This document shows positions 1 through 7,127 of a DNA stretch of 16,665 nt, in pieces. Below the pieces are notes generated by a model that ran no database searches, had not been told where the DNA came from, and saw nothing but the letters and a program-made list of their open reading frames with translations. This DNA comes from Accumulibacter sp. (GTDB lineage Bacteria; Pseudomonadota; Gammaproteobacteria; Burkholderiales; Rhodocyclaceae). Both the position numbers and the translations under genes were made by a program. The stretch covers positions 1 through 16,665 of the forward strand of contig JAISDL010000052.1 of the NCBI GenBank assembly GCA_031264825.1. Direction: 5' to 3'. Positions within the stretch are counted from its first letter, which is position 1. Each line of letters begins with the position of its first letter.

Positions 1-1
1 C

Positions 2-2911
2 GAGCTTGCGGCGGAACTCGATCTTCCGCTCGTCGCGACGCACCCGATACAGTTCATGGACCGCGAGGACTTCACGGCGCACGAGGTGCGCGTCTGCATC
101 GCGGACGGGCTGATGCTCAGCGACCCGCGCCGTCCCAGGCGCTACACCGAGGAGCAGTATTTCAAGTCCCCGGACGAAATGCTCGCGCTCTTCCCGGACT
201 TTCCCGAAGCGCTCGCCAATACGGTCGAAATCGCGCGGCGCTGCAACGTGACGCTGACGCAGGGGAAGAGCTATTTGCCGGTTTTCCCGACGCCCGACGG
301 CGTCTCTCTTGAAGAATTCCTGCGTACCGAGGCCGAGGCCGGGCTGGAAAAGCGCCTCGAACAGTTGTTCCCCGACGCCGACGAACGCGCGCGAAAGCGC
401 CCGGAATACGCCGAAAGGTTGAGGACCGAGACCGAGACGATCGTCCAGATGGGTTTTTCGGGCTACTTTCTGATCGTCGCCGACTTCATCAACTGGGCGA
501 AGCGGAACGGCGTTCCGGTCGGCCCCGGACGCGGTTCGGGCGCGGGTTCGCTCGTCGCGTATTCGCTCGGAATCACCGACCTCGACCCGACGCGCTATGC
601 GCTCCTGTTCGAGCGCTTCCTGAACCCCGAGCGCGTGTCGATGCCCGACTTCGACATCGACTTCTGCCAGGACAACCGCGCGCGCGTGATCGAATACGTG
701 CGAGAAAAATACGGCCACGACGCCGTTTCGCAGATCGCAACTTTCGGGACGATGTCGTCCAAGGCGGTCATCCGCGACGTCGGTCGCGTCCTCGGAATGC
801 CCTACTCGTTTTGCGACATGCTCTCGAAGCTCGTCCCCGTCGAGCAGAACAAGCCGCTCCAGCTCGTAAAAGCGATCGAGGCCGAGCCGCAGATCAAGTC
901 GCGCTACGAAAGCGAAGAGGAAGTGAAAGCGCTCCTCGACCTTTCGATGCGCCTCGAAGACATGGTGCGTAACGTCGGGATGCACGCCGGCGGCGTGATC
1001 ATCGCGCCGGGAAAGCTGACCGACTTTTGCCCGCTCTACTCGACCGACGCCGGCGCTTCGGTCGTCTCGCAATTCGACAAGAACGACGTCGAGAAAATCG
1101 GCCTCGTGAAATTCGACTTCCTCGGGCTCCGAAACCTGACGATCATCGAGCTTGCCGTCGATTACGTCGAACGCCTGACGGGGTCGCGCCCGCGCCTCGA
1201 ATCCCTCCCCTTCGACGACCCCGAAGTCTATCGGATCCTCCGCGACGCCAACACGACGGCGATCTTCCAGCTTGAATCGGACGGCATGAAAAAGCTCCTC
1301 AAAAAGCTCCTGCCCGACCGCTTCGAGGACATCATCGCCGTCCTCGCGCTCTACCGCCCCGGCCCGCTCGGCTCCGGGATGGTTGACGACTTCATCCTGC
1401 GCAAAAAAGGCCAGCAGAAGATCGATTATTTCATCGACGACCTAAAGCCCTGCCTCGACCCGACGTACGGCGTGATCGTCTATCAGGAACAGGTCATGCA
1501 GATCGCGCAGGTCATCGGCGGCTACACGCTCGGCGGCGCCGACCTCCTGCGGCGCGCGATGGGCAAGAAAAAGCCCGAAGAGATGGCCGAGCACCGCACG
1601 CTGATGCGCGAGGGCGCGAAGAAAAAAGGCTACAGCGAAAAGCTCGCCGAACAGCTATTCGACCTGATGGAGAAGTTCGCCGAATACGGGTTCAACAAAT
1701 CGCACACCGCCGGATACGCCGTCATCACCTACTACACGGCGTGGCTGAAAGCGCACCACTGCTCGGCGTTCATGGCGGCGACGCTCTCCTCCGACATGGA
1801 CAACACCGACGCGGTCAAACTCTTCCGCGACGACACGGTCATTCGGAACCGCTTGACGCTCCTGGGGCCCGACATCAACCTCTCGGAGTACCGTTTCGTC
1901 CCGATCGACGCGAAAACGATCCGCTACGGCTTGGGCGCGGTCAAGGGAACCGGCGAGCGCGCCGTCGCGTCGATCGTCCGCGCGCGCGAAGTCGGCGGCG
2001 CCTTTTGCGACCTCTTCGACTTCTGCCGGCGCGTCGACAAGCGCCTCGTCAACCGCCGGAGCGTCGAAGCCTTGATCCGCGCCGGCGCGTTCGACGCGAT
2101 CGACACGCACCGTGCCCGGCTTTTGGCGTCGGTCGGAATCGCGATCGAAGCCGCCGAACAGGCCGAGCGCCACGCCGGACAAGCGGGACTCTTCGACGTT
2201 CTCGACGGCGGCGCGTCTCCCGAAGCGCCGCGCCACCTGCGCGAACTTCCTCCCTGGAGCGAAGCGCAGCGTCTCGCGGAAGAAAAACTCGCGCTCGGCT
2301 ACTTTTTTTCCGGCCACCCCTTCGGCCAGTTCAAGCCGGAACTCCTGCGCATGACGCATACGCCGCTTGCGAAACTTCAGGCGCGAAAGGAGCCGCAACG
2401 CTTCGCGGGAATCGTTTCCAACGTGCGCTCGCGCGTCACGTCGCGGGGCAAAATGGCCTTCATCGAACTCGAAGACGGCGAAGCGTCGCTCGGCGTATCG
2501 GTTTTCAACGAGCTTTACGAAGCGAATTACGACAAAATCAGGAACGACAAGGTGCTCGTCGTCGAAGGGCGCGTGCAGAGCGACGATTTCGCGGGCGAAG
2601 GCGCACTCGGCGCGCGCGCCGACCGCCTGATGACGCTTTCCGAAGCGCGAAACGTTTTTGCGCAACGCCTGTGGCTCTCGATCGACGCGCGCGCGAAAGC
2701 CTTCGACGCGCACTCGGCGGTCCACCGCTTGGACGCCTTGCTGACGCCCTTTCTTTCGGGGAACTGCCCGGTCTTCATCGCCTTTCGGAACGCCGACGCC
2801 GTATGCGAACTCGCGCTCGGCGACAAACGCCGCGTCCGGCTCGACAACGAACTCCTGAAATCGCTCTCGGAATGGCTCGGCGAAGAGAATATCCGAATCG
2901 ATTATCCGTAA
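2..2911 (+). CDS. dnaE: DNA polymerase III alpha subunit, 5' end outside window
   Basis: Replicative DNA polymerase catalytic subunit (C-family), part of the Pol III holoenzyme. The reading frame is open from base 2, before the first internal ATG at 56, so the true start and most of the N-terminal PHP domain lie upstream; 969 residues remain, against about 1150-1170 for the family. The frame enters with LPLVATHPIQF, as in proteobacterial DnaE. The palm motif PDFDIDF (641-664) carries two catalytic aspartates, and KFDFLG (third Asp at 1115-1117) the other. GPGRGSGAGSLVAY, LYRPGPLGSGM, YGVIVYQEQVMQIAQ and GFNKSH are all intact. QAGLF at 2180-2194 fits the internal beta-clamp-binding motif. An OB-fold follows (about 2395-2640), then the C-terminal tau-binding region. 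No frameshift was seen. Repeat-like sequence begins directly after the TAA stop. Identification is near certain; the betaproteobacterial affinity is my reading of the sequence. Confidence 0.97.
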   Translation, partial: ELAAELDLPLVATHPIQFMDREDFTAHEVRVCIADGLMLSDPRRPRRYTEEQYFKSPDEMLALFPDFPEALANTVEIARRCNVTLTQGKSYLPVFPTPDGVSLEEFLRTEAEAGLEKRLEQLFPDADERARKRPEYAERLRTETETIVQMGFSGYFLIVADFINWAKRNGVPVGPGRGSGAGSLVAYSLGITDLDPTRYALLFERFLNPERVSMPDFDIDFCQDNRARVIEYVREKYGHDAVSQIATFGTMSSKAVIRDVGRVLGMPYSFCDMLSKLVPVEQNKPLQLVKAIEAEPQIKSRYESEEEVKALLDLSMRLEDMVRNVGMHAGGVIIAPGKLTDFCPLYSTDAGASVVSQFDKNDVEKIGLVKFDFLGLRNLTIIELAVDYVERLTGSRPRLESLPFDDPEVYRILRDANTTAIFQLESDGMKKLLKKLLPDRFEDIIAVLALYRPGPLGSGMVDDFILRKKGQQKIDYFIDDLKPCLDPTYGVIVYQEQVMQIAQVIGGYTLGGADLLRRAMGKKKPEEMAEHRTLMREGAKKKGYSEKLAEQLFDLMEKFAEYGFNKSHTAGYAVITYYTAWLKAHHCSAFMAATLSSDMDNTDAVKLFRDDTVIRNRLTLLGPDINLSEYRFVPIDAKTIRYGLGAVKGTGERAVASIVRAREVGGAFCDLFDFCRRVDKRLVNRRSVEALIRAGAFDAIDTHRARLLASVGIAIEAAEQAERHAGQAGLFDVLDGGASPEAPRHLRELPPWSEAQRLAEEKLALGYFFSGHPFGQFKPELLRMTHTPLAKLQARKEPQRFAGIVSNVRSRVTSRGKMAFIELEDGEASLGVSVFNELYEANYDKIRNDKVLVVEGRVQSDDFAGEGALGARADRLMTLSEARNVFAQRLWLSIDARAKAFDAHSAVHRLDALLTPFLSGNCPVFIAFRNADAVCELALGDKRRVRLDNELLKSLSEWLGEENIRIDYP

Positions 2912-3264
2912 CAGAAGACAGAGTTGCATAGGTTGGGCTGAGCGCAGCGATGCCCAACATCTCGCTTGCGCGAAGCGCGAGCCACTTCAGGAATCAGGAG
3001 TCAGAAGACAAGAACCGCGAAACACGGACACGCGCGAAAATTCATGCAAACACTTCACTTTTCGCGTCTTTCGCGTTTTTCGCGGTTGAAATCGGTTTTC
3101 ATCTGATTCCTGACAAGCCTGCGGAATCGTTGGGGTTCGCTTCGCTCACCACCAACCTATACCGCCATAAGGGCACGGCACGCCGTGCCTATCAGGTATC
3201 AGGAATCAGATCAGTTACCGGCGGCGTTGCCACCGGGAAAAAGCAACAAAATACCGATCGGTTT
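2912..3264. repeat. Gene-free repeat block at the dnaE/hyfI convergent junction
   Basis: No credible gene lies in these 353 bp. The block has two parts: a nested inverted-repeat element (2928-3161), and a second cassette (about 3166-3290) containing a GGCACGGC/GCCGTGCC hairpin, then a core shared with 15197-15259. The ends consist of degenerate words such as CAGAAGACAG and CAGGAATCAG. It separates the 3' ends of dnaE (+) and hyfI (-), so its hairpins could stop transcription from both sides, but I see no classical GC stem followed by a T-run. Confidence 0.8.
2928..3161. repeat. Nested palindromic (fold-back) element, copy A
   Basis: Four layers of inverted repeat share one centre near 3045-3050. 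The outermost pair is imperfect ends of about 30 bp (2928-2957 and 3129-3161), starting ATAGGTTGG, each of which can also fold on itself (GTTGGG...CCCAAC). Inside are CAGGAATCAG (2988-2997) with its complement (3103-3112), AACCGCGAAA (3013-3022) with 3078-3087, and CGCGAAAA (3033-3040) with 3059-3066. A second copy lies at about 14096-14342; over 3011-3093 versus 14171-14253 I count 5 differences in 83 aligned bases. It has no coding capacity, so it resembles a miniature inverted-repeat element. Transposition is inferred, and no target duplication is evident. Confidence 0.8.
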
Positions 3265-3271
3265 TCATCTG
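3209..3271. repeat. Dispersed cassette core (shared with 15197-15259)
   Basis: This 63-bp core aligns without gaps to 15197-15259, with 7 mismatches by my count. It contains the hairpin word CCGGCGGC-GTT-GCCACCGG and the palindrome ACCGATCGGT. It is bracketed by ATCAGGAATCAG (3198-3209) and its exact complement (3276-3287). It overlaps the stop codon of hyfI, so the gene ends inside the repeat. Confidence 0.75.
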
Positions 3272-3804
3272 ATCCCTGATTCCTGATCCCTGTCTCCTGA
3301 CCCCCCCACCGCCGCGAGGATGCCCTGGATCAGCCGTAGCGGCGTCGGCGGGCAACCCGGGATCGAAACGTCGACGGGAATGACATTGGATACCCTGCCG
3401 CAGCACGCGTAGCTCTCGCCGAAAATTCCGCCGGTACATCCGCAATCGCCCGTCGCGACGACGAGCTTGGGTTCGGGCGTCGCGTCATACGCGCGCTTTA
3501 CGGCGACTTCCATGTTTTTTGCGACCGGCCCGGTGACGAGCAGAAGGTCGGCGTGGCGCGGGCTTGCGGTGAATTTGATCCCCATCGCCTCGACGTTGTA
3601 GTACGGGATGCCGAGCGCGTGGATTTCGAGTTCGCAGCCGTTGCACGACCCGGCGTCGATTTCGCGGATGAAGAGCGAGCGGCGAAAGCGCCGCGCGATC
3701 TCGTCGGACAGGCGGCGCTTCGCGGCTTGGAGTTCCGGGTCGATTTCTGGCGGCGCCTCGGTGAGAACGCCGTCGTGCAGTATCTGTCTCAGTATCGAAA
3801 ACAC
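3265..3804 (-). CDS. hyfI: NuoB/HyfI-like [4Fe-4S] small subunit of hydrogenase-4-like (Ehr-type) complex
   Basis: Small iron-sulfur subunit of a complex-I/group-4 hydrogenase-like machine, homologous to NuoB, HycG and HyfI, which carries the N2-like proximal [4Fe-4S] cluster on the cytoplasmic side. The 179-residue product has all four ligands: C54 and C57 (DAGSCNGCELE), C121 (GDCGC) and C151 (IPGCPPTP). It is shorter than E. coli HyfI (about 250 residues) and lacks its C-terminal extension. The start is GTG at 3804, with AAGGAG eight or nine bases upstream; GTG is preferred because no in-frame ATG fits this ribosome-binding site. It is the last gene of the operon. The last 11 residues (169-179) and the stop are encoded by CAGGGATCAGGAATCAG-type repeat DNA, directly after a run of seven G, so the natural C-terminus has probably been replaced. 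The family assignment is firm; its electron partner is unknown. Confidence 0.9.
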   Translation of the reverse strand: MFSILRQILHDGVLTEAPPEIDPELQAAKRRLSDEIARRFRRSLFIREIDAGSCNGCELEIHALGIPYYNVEAMGIKFTASPRHADLLLVTGPVAKNMEVAVKRAYDATPEPKLVVATGDCGCTGGIFGESYACCGRVSNVIPVDVSIPGCPPTPLRLIQGILAAVGGSGDRDQESGIR

Positions 3805-3819
3805 GAAAACGTCTCCTTG

Positions 3820-3891
3820 TTACGGCGTGCCCACAACGAGCTTCGAGACTCCTTCGGCGCGGCGCGCGTCCCAAATGGCTCCCATAATCAT
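3820..3891 (-). CDS. Possible 23-residue micro-ORF between hyfG and hyfI
   Basis: An ATG at 3891 overlaps the hyfG stop as ATGA and opens a 23-codon frame ending in TAA at 3820-3822, four bases before the hyfI ribosome-binding site. The product begins MIMGAIWDARRAE and ends KLVVGTP. It has no own ribosome-binding site, so it could be made only by reinitiation after hyfG. I do not recognise it. It may simply keep ribosomes on the transcript across the roughly 80-base gap, may be a remnant of a lost gene (hyfH would normally sit here), or may not be translated. Confidence 0.25.
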   Translation of the reverse strand: MIMGAIWDARRAEGVSKLVVGTP

Positions 3892-5432
3892 AAATCGGGG
3901 CCGGCGTAAGAGAGGTTGAACGACTTGTTGATCAGCGGAAAATCGGGGACGATGTTGTCGATGATCGCGTGTTCGAGCAGCGGCCAGTTCATCCACGAAG
4001 GGTCGCGCGGGTGGCAGCGCCGGATTTTACCGTCGGCGCCAGTCTCGAGCGCGACAAAAACGTCGCCGCGCCAACCTTCGACCCATCCGAATCCCCGCTT
4101 TCCCGGTTCGCTGCGCGCGGCGTTCCAGACGCCGCCTTGCGGCAGTCCGTCGACGAGGGCACGGATCAGCCGAAGCGACTCGTCGATTTCGGCAAAGCGT
4201 ACGAGCGCGCGCGCGGCGACGTCGCCGCGCTCTTCCATCGCGACGACGGGCTTCACACGATCATAGGGCGAAACGGGGTGGTCGGCGCGCAGATCGACGC
4301 ACTGGCCGCTCGCGCGCGCCGCGACGCCGACGGCGCCGAGCCGTTTCGCAAGCTCGGGCGTAACCCGCCCGGTCGTCAAAAAGCGATCCTGCAGGCCGGC
4401 GTGTTCTTCATAAACGTCTTTCAGGCGATGCACGTCGCGCTCGGTCGTCCGGCACTGTTCGACGACCTCGGCCACGCCCGCGTCGTCGAGGTCGACGGTC
4501 ACGCCGCCGGGGACGATCTTGTCCATCATGAAGCGGTGGCCGAAGAGCCGGGCGTTTAAGCGCAACCAGTCTTCCTTGATCCGCATGAACTGCATCAGCC
4601 CGAAAGACAGCGCGACGTCGTTGCCGAGGTAGCCCAAGTCGCCCAGGTGGTTGGCGACGCGCTCGCGCTCCAGAAAGAGCGCGCGAAGCCACGCCGCGCG
4701 CGGCGGCGCGGTCACACCGCAGATCATCTCGGCGGCCTGGCTGTAGGCCCACGCGTACGCGACGGTCGAATCGCCCGAAACGCGGCCCGCGAGCTTGAGG
4801 CCGTCGGCGAGGCTCATCCCCGAAAAGCGTCTTTCGATGCCTTTGTGTTTCCAGCCCAGGCGTTCTTCGAGGCGCAGGACGCTCTCGCCCATGACCGAGA
4901 AGCGGAAATGCCCCGGCTCGATGATTCCGGCGTGGATTGGGCCGACGGCGATTTCATGGACGCCGTCGCCGCCCACGCGGACGAATTCGTAGTTTTCGTT
5001 CGCGGTATCGAAGCGCGCCTCCGGCGCGTCGGAGCGTAACGGGAAGTAGTCGGCCGGCCAGTTGGCGTGGCGTAGCCAGGGGCGCAGATCGCCGCCGCGC
5101 GGCGCGGCGCCGACGAGGTCGCGGACGGCGCGCTGCATCCGGTCCGCCGCCGGGAAAAACCCGGAAAGGTCGGGGAAGACCGCATCTTCGACCGGGCACA
5201 CGAGTTTTACGCAGGCAAGACCCTCGGGTAAATCGAACGCGGCGCAGACCGCGATTCCCGGCGTCTCCGCGTCGCGCTCGTCGCCGCCCCAGAGGGCGAC
5301 GAGCCGCCGCCCGGACTCGTACGCGGCGAGGGCGAATTCGCCGAAGGCCTCGAAGTCGGCGCGCGCGGTATAGGCGAGCGCGTCGCCACCTTCGACGCGC
5401 GTGAATTCGAGAGGCTGATCAAGAAAGAGCAT
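3888..5432 (-). CDS. hyfG: NuoCD/HyfG-like large subunit lacking the Ni-Fe site
   Basis: Large subunit of the hydrogenase-4-like complex, a NuoC-NuoD fusion of 514 residues facing the cytoplasm. Residues 1 to about 130 are the NuoC-like part (FFPAADRMQRAVRDLVG at 92-108). The NuoD/HycE-like part follows: GPIHAGIIEPGHFRF (164-178), MGESVLRLEERLGWKHKGIE (181-200), LERERVANHLGDLG (254-267). In [NiFe] enzymes the metal is held by RICGIC and DPCxxC; here these read RVSGDS (217-222) and, near the C-terminus, PLINKSFNLSYAG (499-511), so all four cysteines are gone. This is the known Ehr-type pattern and argues against hydrogen chemistry. The protein ends just after this site, so no maturation-peptidase tail is expected. 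It starts 6 bases after hyfF. Quinone or other small-molecule binding at the equivalent cavity is only an inference. Confidence 0.9.
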   Translation of the reverse strand: MLFLDQPLEFTRVEGGDALAYTARADFEAFGEFALAAYESGRRLVALWGGDERDAETPGIAVCAAFDLPEGLACVKLVCPVEDAVFPDLSGFFPAADRMQRAVRDLVGAAPRGGDLRPWLRHANWPADYFPLRSDAPEARFDTANENYEFVRVGGDGVHEIAVGPIHAGIIEPGHFRFSVMGESVLRLEERLGWKHKGIERRFSGMSLADGLKLAGRVSGDSTVAYAWAYSQAAEMICGVTAPPRAAWLRALFLERERVANHLGDLGYLGNDVALSFGLMQFMRIKEDWLRLNARLFGHRFMMDKIVPGGVTVDLDDAGVAEVVEQCRTTERDVHRLKDVYEEHAGLQDRFLTTGRVTPELAKRLGAVGVAARASGQCVDLRADHPVSPYDRVKPVVAMEERGDVAARALVRFAEIDESLRLIRALVDGLPQGGVWNAARSEPGKRGFGWVEGWRGDVFVALETGADGKIRRCHPRDPSWMNWPLLEHAIIDNIVPDFPLINKSFNLSYAGPDL

Positions 5433-5438
5433 GGCGGC

Positions 5439-6890
5439 TCACCCGATGAATTTCGCGGCCTGCCGGTACCACTCGGCCAGATACGGCGGAACCCAGAGAC
5501 CGAGCATGAGGACGAGGCCCAAGTGAATGAAGACCGGGAAGAGCGCCGGATTGTGCGACAGCGGCTTGACGCTCGGCCGGCCGAAGGCCATCGCCTGCAC
5601 CTTCCCGAAAATCGCCGCGAAAGCGACACCGAGCGCGACGAGGAGGATCGGCGTCGCCCACGGGTGATACTTGATCGCCGTCGTCAGGATCATGAATTCG
5701 CTCGTGAAGACGCCGAAAGGCGGCATTCCGAGGATCGCGAGCGTACCGAGCATCAGCCCCCACCCGATCGTCGGCGACGCCTTGATGAGACCCCGAATAT
5801 CGTCGATGATCTGCGTATGCGCCATCTGCGCGGCGTGCCCGACGGCGAAGAAGATCGCCGATTTGGTCAGCGAGTGGACGGTCATGTGCAAAAGCCCCGC
5901 GACGTTGGCGACCGGGCCGCCCATGCCGAAAGCAAAGGTGATGATGCCCATGTGCTCGATCGACGAGTAGCCGAACAGGCGCTTGACGTCTTTCTGGCGC
6001 GACAGGTAGAACGCCGGGACGACGACGGTCAGAAGCCCGAAGATCATCATCAGATGGCTCGCGAAGGCGTTTTCGAGCGCGCCGTCGACGAGAACCTTGC
6101 AGCGGATGATCGCGTAGAGCGCCACGTTGAGCAAGAGTCCCGAAAGAACCGCCGAAACCGGCGTCGGGCCTTCGGCGTGCGCGTCGGGGAGCCAGTTGTG
6201 CAAGGGGACGAGGCCGGTTTTCGTCCCGTAGCCGACGAAGAGAAAGACGAAGGCGAGCGAAAGGACGGTCGGTTCAAGCTCGGTTTTCACGGCGTCGAGC
6301 TGCGTCCAGAGCAGTGCGCCGCCGTCGTGCCCGAGGACGCGCTCGGCGGCGAAGTAGATCAGGATCGTTCCGAAAAGCGCCTGCGCGATTCCGACGCCGC
6401 AGAGGATGAAGTACTTCCACGCGGCTTCGAGACTCGCCGGTGTGCGGTAGAGCGCGACGAGCAGCACCGTCGTCAGCGTCGCCGCCTCCATCGCGACCCA
6501 CAGGATGCCGAGGTTGTTCGTCGAGAGCGCGATCAGCATCGTGCACATGAACATCTGGAACATGCTGTGGTAAAGCCGCATCCGGCTCCCGGTCAGGCGT
6601 CCGAGATTCCGTTCGATCCGCATGTACGGGCGCGAAAACAGCGCGGTCGTAAACCCGACGAGCGCGGTCAGCGCGATCAGGAAAACGTTGAGCGGGTCGA
6701 CGAAAAAATGTTCTTCAAACAGGATCAGCGGCCCCTCGTCGACGACGCGGACGGCCAGAAACACCGCCGCCGCGAGCGTCAGGAAGCTCGCGGCGGCGTT
6801 GACTTCCGGCGCGCGGCGGCTGTGCCCGACGAAGGCGAGCAGCACCGACGCGACAAGCGGAACGGCGAGGACGAAAAGGAGTTCGTTCAT
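5439..6890 (-). CDS. hyfF: Antiporter-like membrane subunit HyfF (NuoL/M/N family)
   Basis: Polytopic membrane subunit of 483 residues, related to NuoL/M/N and Mrp antiporter subunits, expected to carry one proton or cation channel. The frame extends further upstream to 6977, but that stretch is repeat DNA; the start at 6890 (MNELLFVLAVPLVASVLLAF) gives the expected first membrane helix. Key charged residues are present: E135 (LWVAMEAATL), K224 (GYGTKTGLVPLHNWLPDAH), K303/H339/K343 in the central helices, and E398 (GVFTSEF). It normally directly follows or overlaps hyfE, but here a 238-bp inverted-repeat element lies between them and supplies the sequence just before the ATG (CCAGGATG), a poor ribosome-binding site. 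It ends 6 bases before hyfG. Assignment to HyfF over HyfD rests on gene order and on the motif pattern. Confidence 0.9.
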   Translation of the reverse strand: MNELLFVLAVPLVASVLLAFVGHSRRAPEVNAAASFLTLAAAVFLAVRVVDEGPLILFEEHFFVDPLNVFLIALTALVGFTTALFSRPYMRIERNLGRLTGSRMRLYHSMFQMFMCTMLIALSTNNLGILWVAMEAATLTTVLLVALYRTPASLEAAWKYFILCGVGIAQALFGTILIYFAAERVLGHDGGALLWTQLDAVKTELEPTVLSLAFVFLFVGYGTKTGLVPLHNWLPDAHAEGPTPVSAVLSGLLLNVALYAIIRCKVLVDGALENAFASHLMMIFGLLTVVVPAFYLSRQKDVKRLFGYSSIEHMGIITFAFGMGGPVANVAGLLHMTVHSLTKSAIFFAVGHAAQMAHTQIIDDIRGLIKASPTIGWGLMLGTLAILGMPPFGVFTSEFMILTTAIKYHPWATPILLVALGVAFAAIFGKVQAMAFGRPSVKPLSHNPALFPVFIHLGLVLMLGLWVPPYLAEWYRQAAKFIG

Positions 6891-7024
6891 CCTGGAAACC
6901 GTAGTTGAACGTGTCTGGGAGTGCTGTCCCGGAGTGTGCTGGCAAGGCGCGACGACGCGGCAGGCTCTTGCCTGCAAGGAGGAGCAACACCGCCAGCGCG
7001 CTGCGGGGCGGTGCTCCCAGGCAT
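6887..7024 (-). CDS. Possible 45-residue ORF inside the element, coupled to hyfF
   Basis: ATG at 7024 lies 10 bases after AGGAG (7035-7039), a good ribosome-binding site placed inside the inserted element. The 45-codon frame ends in a TGA whose bases overlap the hyfF ATG (ATGA). The product begins MPGSTAPQRAGG, is rich in Arg, Pro, Ala and Ser, and has no recognisable domain; most of it is read from hairpin repeat. It may preserve the 5' leader and start codon of a lost transposase gene. The useful role, if any, would be to deliver ribosomes to hyfF, which has a weak site of its own. Translation is not shown by the sequence. Confidence 0.25.
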   Translation of the reverse strand: MPGSTAPQRAGGVAPPCRQEPAASSRLASTLRDSTPRHVQLRFPG

Positions 7025-7127
7025 GTAACGAACTCTCCTAAGTGGGTGAGCGGTCAAAAAACCAGAGAAGCTTGTCATCACTTGGCTTTCAATGCGAAAA
7101 ATCAGTGCTCAACTGCGGTTTCCAGGA
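6890..7127. mobile_element. 238-bp MITE-like element between hyfE and hyfF
   Basis: The ends are near-perfect inverted repeats: ATCCTGGAAACCGTAGTTGA at 6889-6908 and its complement at 7109-7128, with one mismatch in 20. Flanking these, the minus-strand word TGA (or ATGA) occurs on both sides (7131-7128 and 6890-6887), as expected of a 3-4-bp target duplication. Deleting the element and one duplicate gives GAAGAATGAACGAAC, in which the hyfE stop and hyfF start overlap as ATGA. The interior holds smaller hairpins (CAGGC-TCTT-GCCTG; GGAGCA...GGTGCTCC) and no transposase, so it is non-autonomous. I cannot name the parent IS family. Confidence 0.8.

Noticed and set aside
1655..2929. Long open frame on the minus strand opposite dnaE
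   Set aside because: It is a shadow caused by the GC-rich codon pattern of dnaE; its product is Arg-rich with no recognisable motif, while the plus strand carries clear polymerase motifs.
3888..5432. A functional [NiFe] hydrogenase or formate hydrogenlyase
   Set aside because: All four metal-binding cysteines are absent, and no maturation, formate dehydrogenase or ferredoxin gene is present in the window.
6891..6977. Upstream extension of hyfF to a start at 6977
   Set aside because: The added residues are translated repeat DNA; the start at 6890 gives the normal N-terminal membrane helix of the family.
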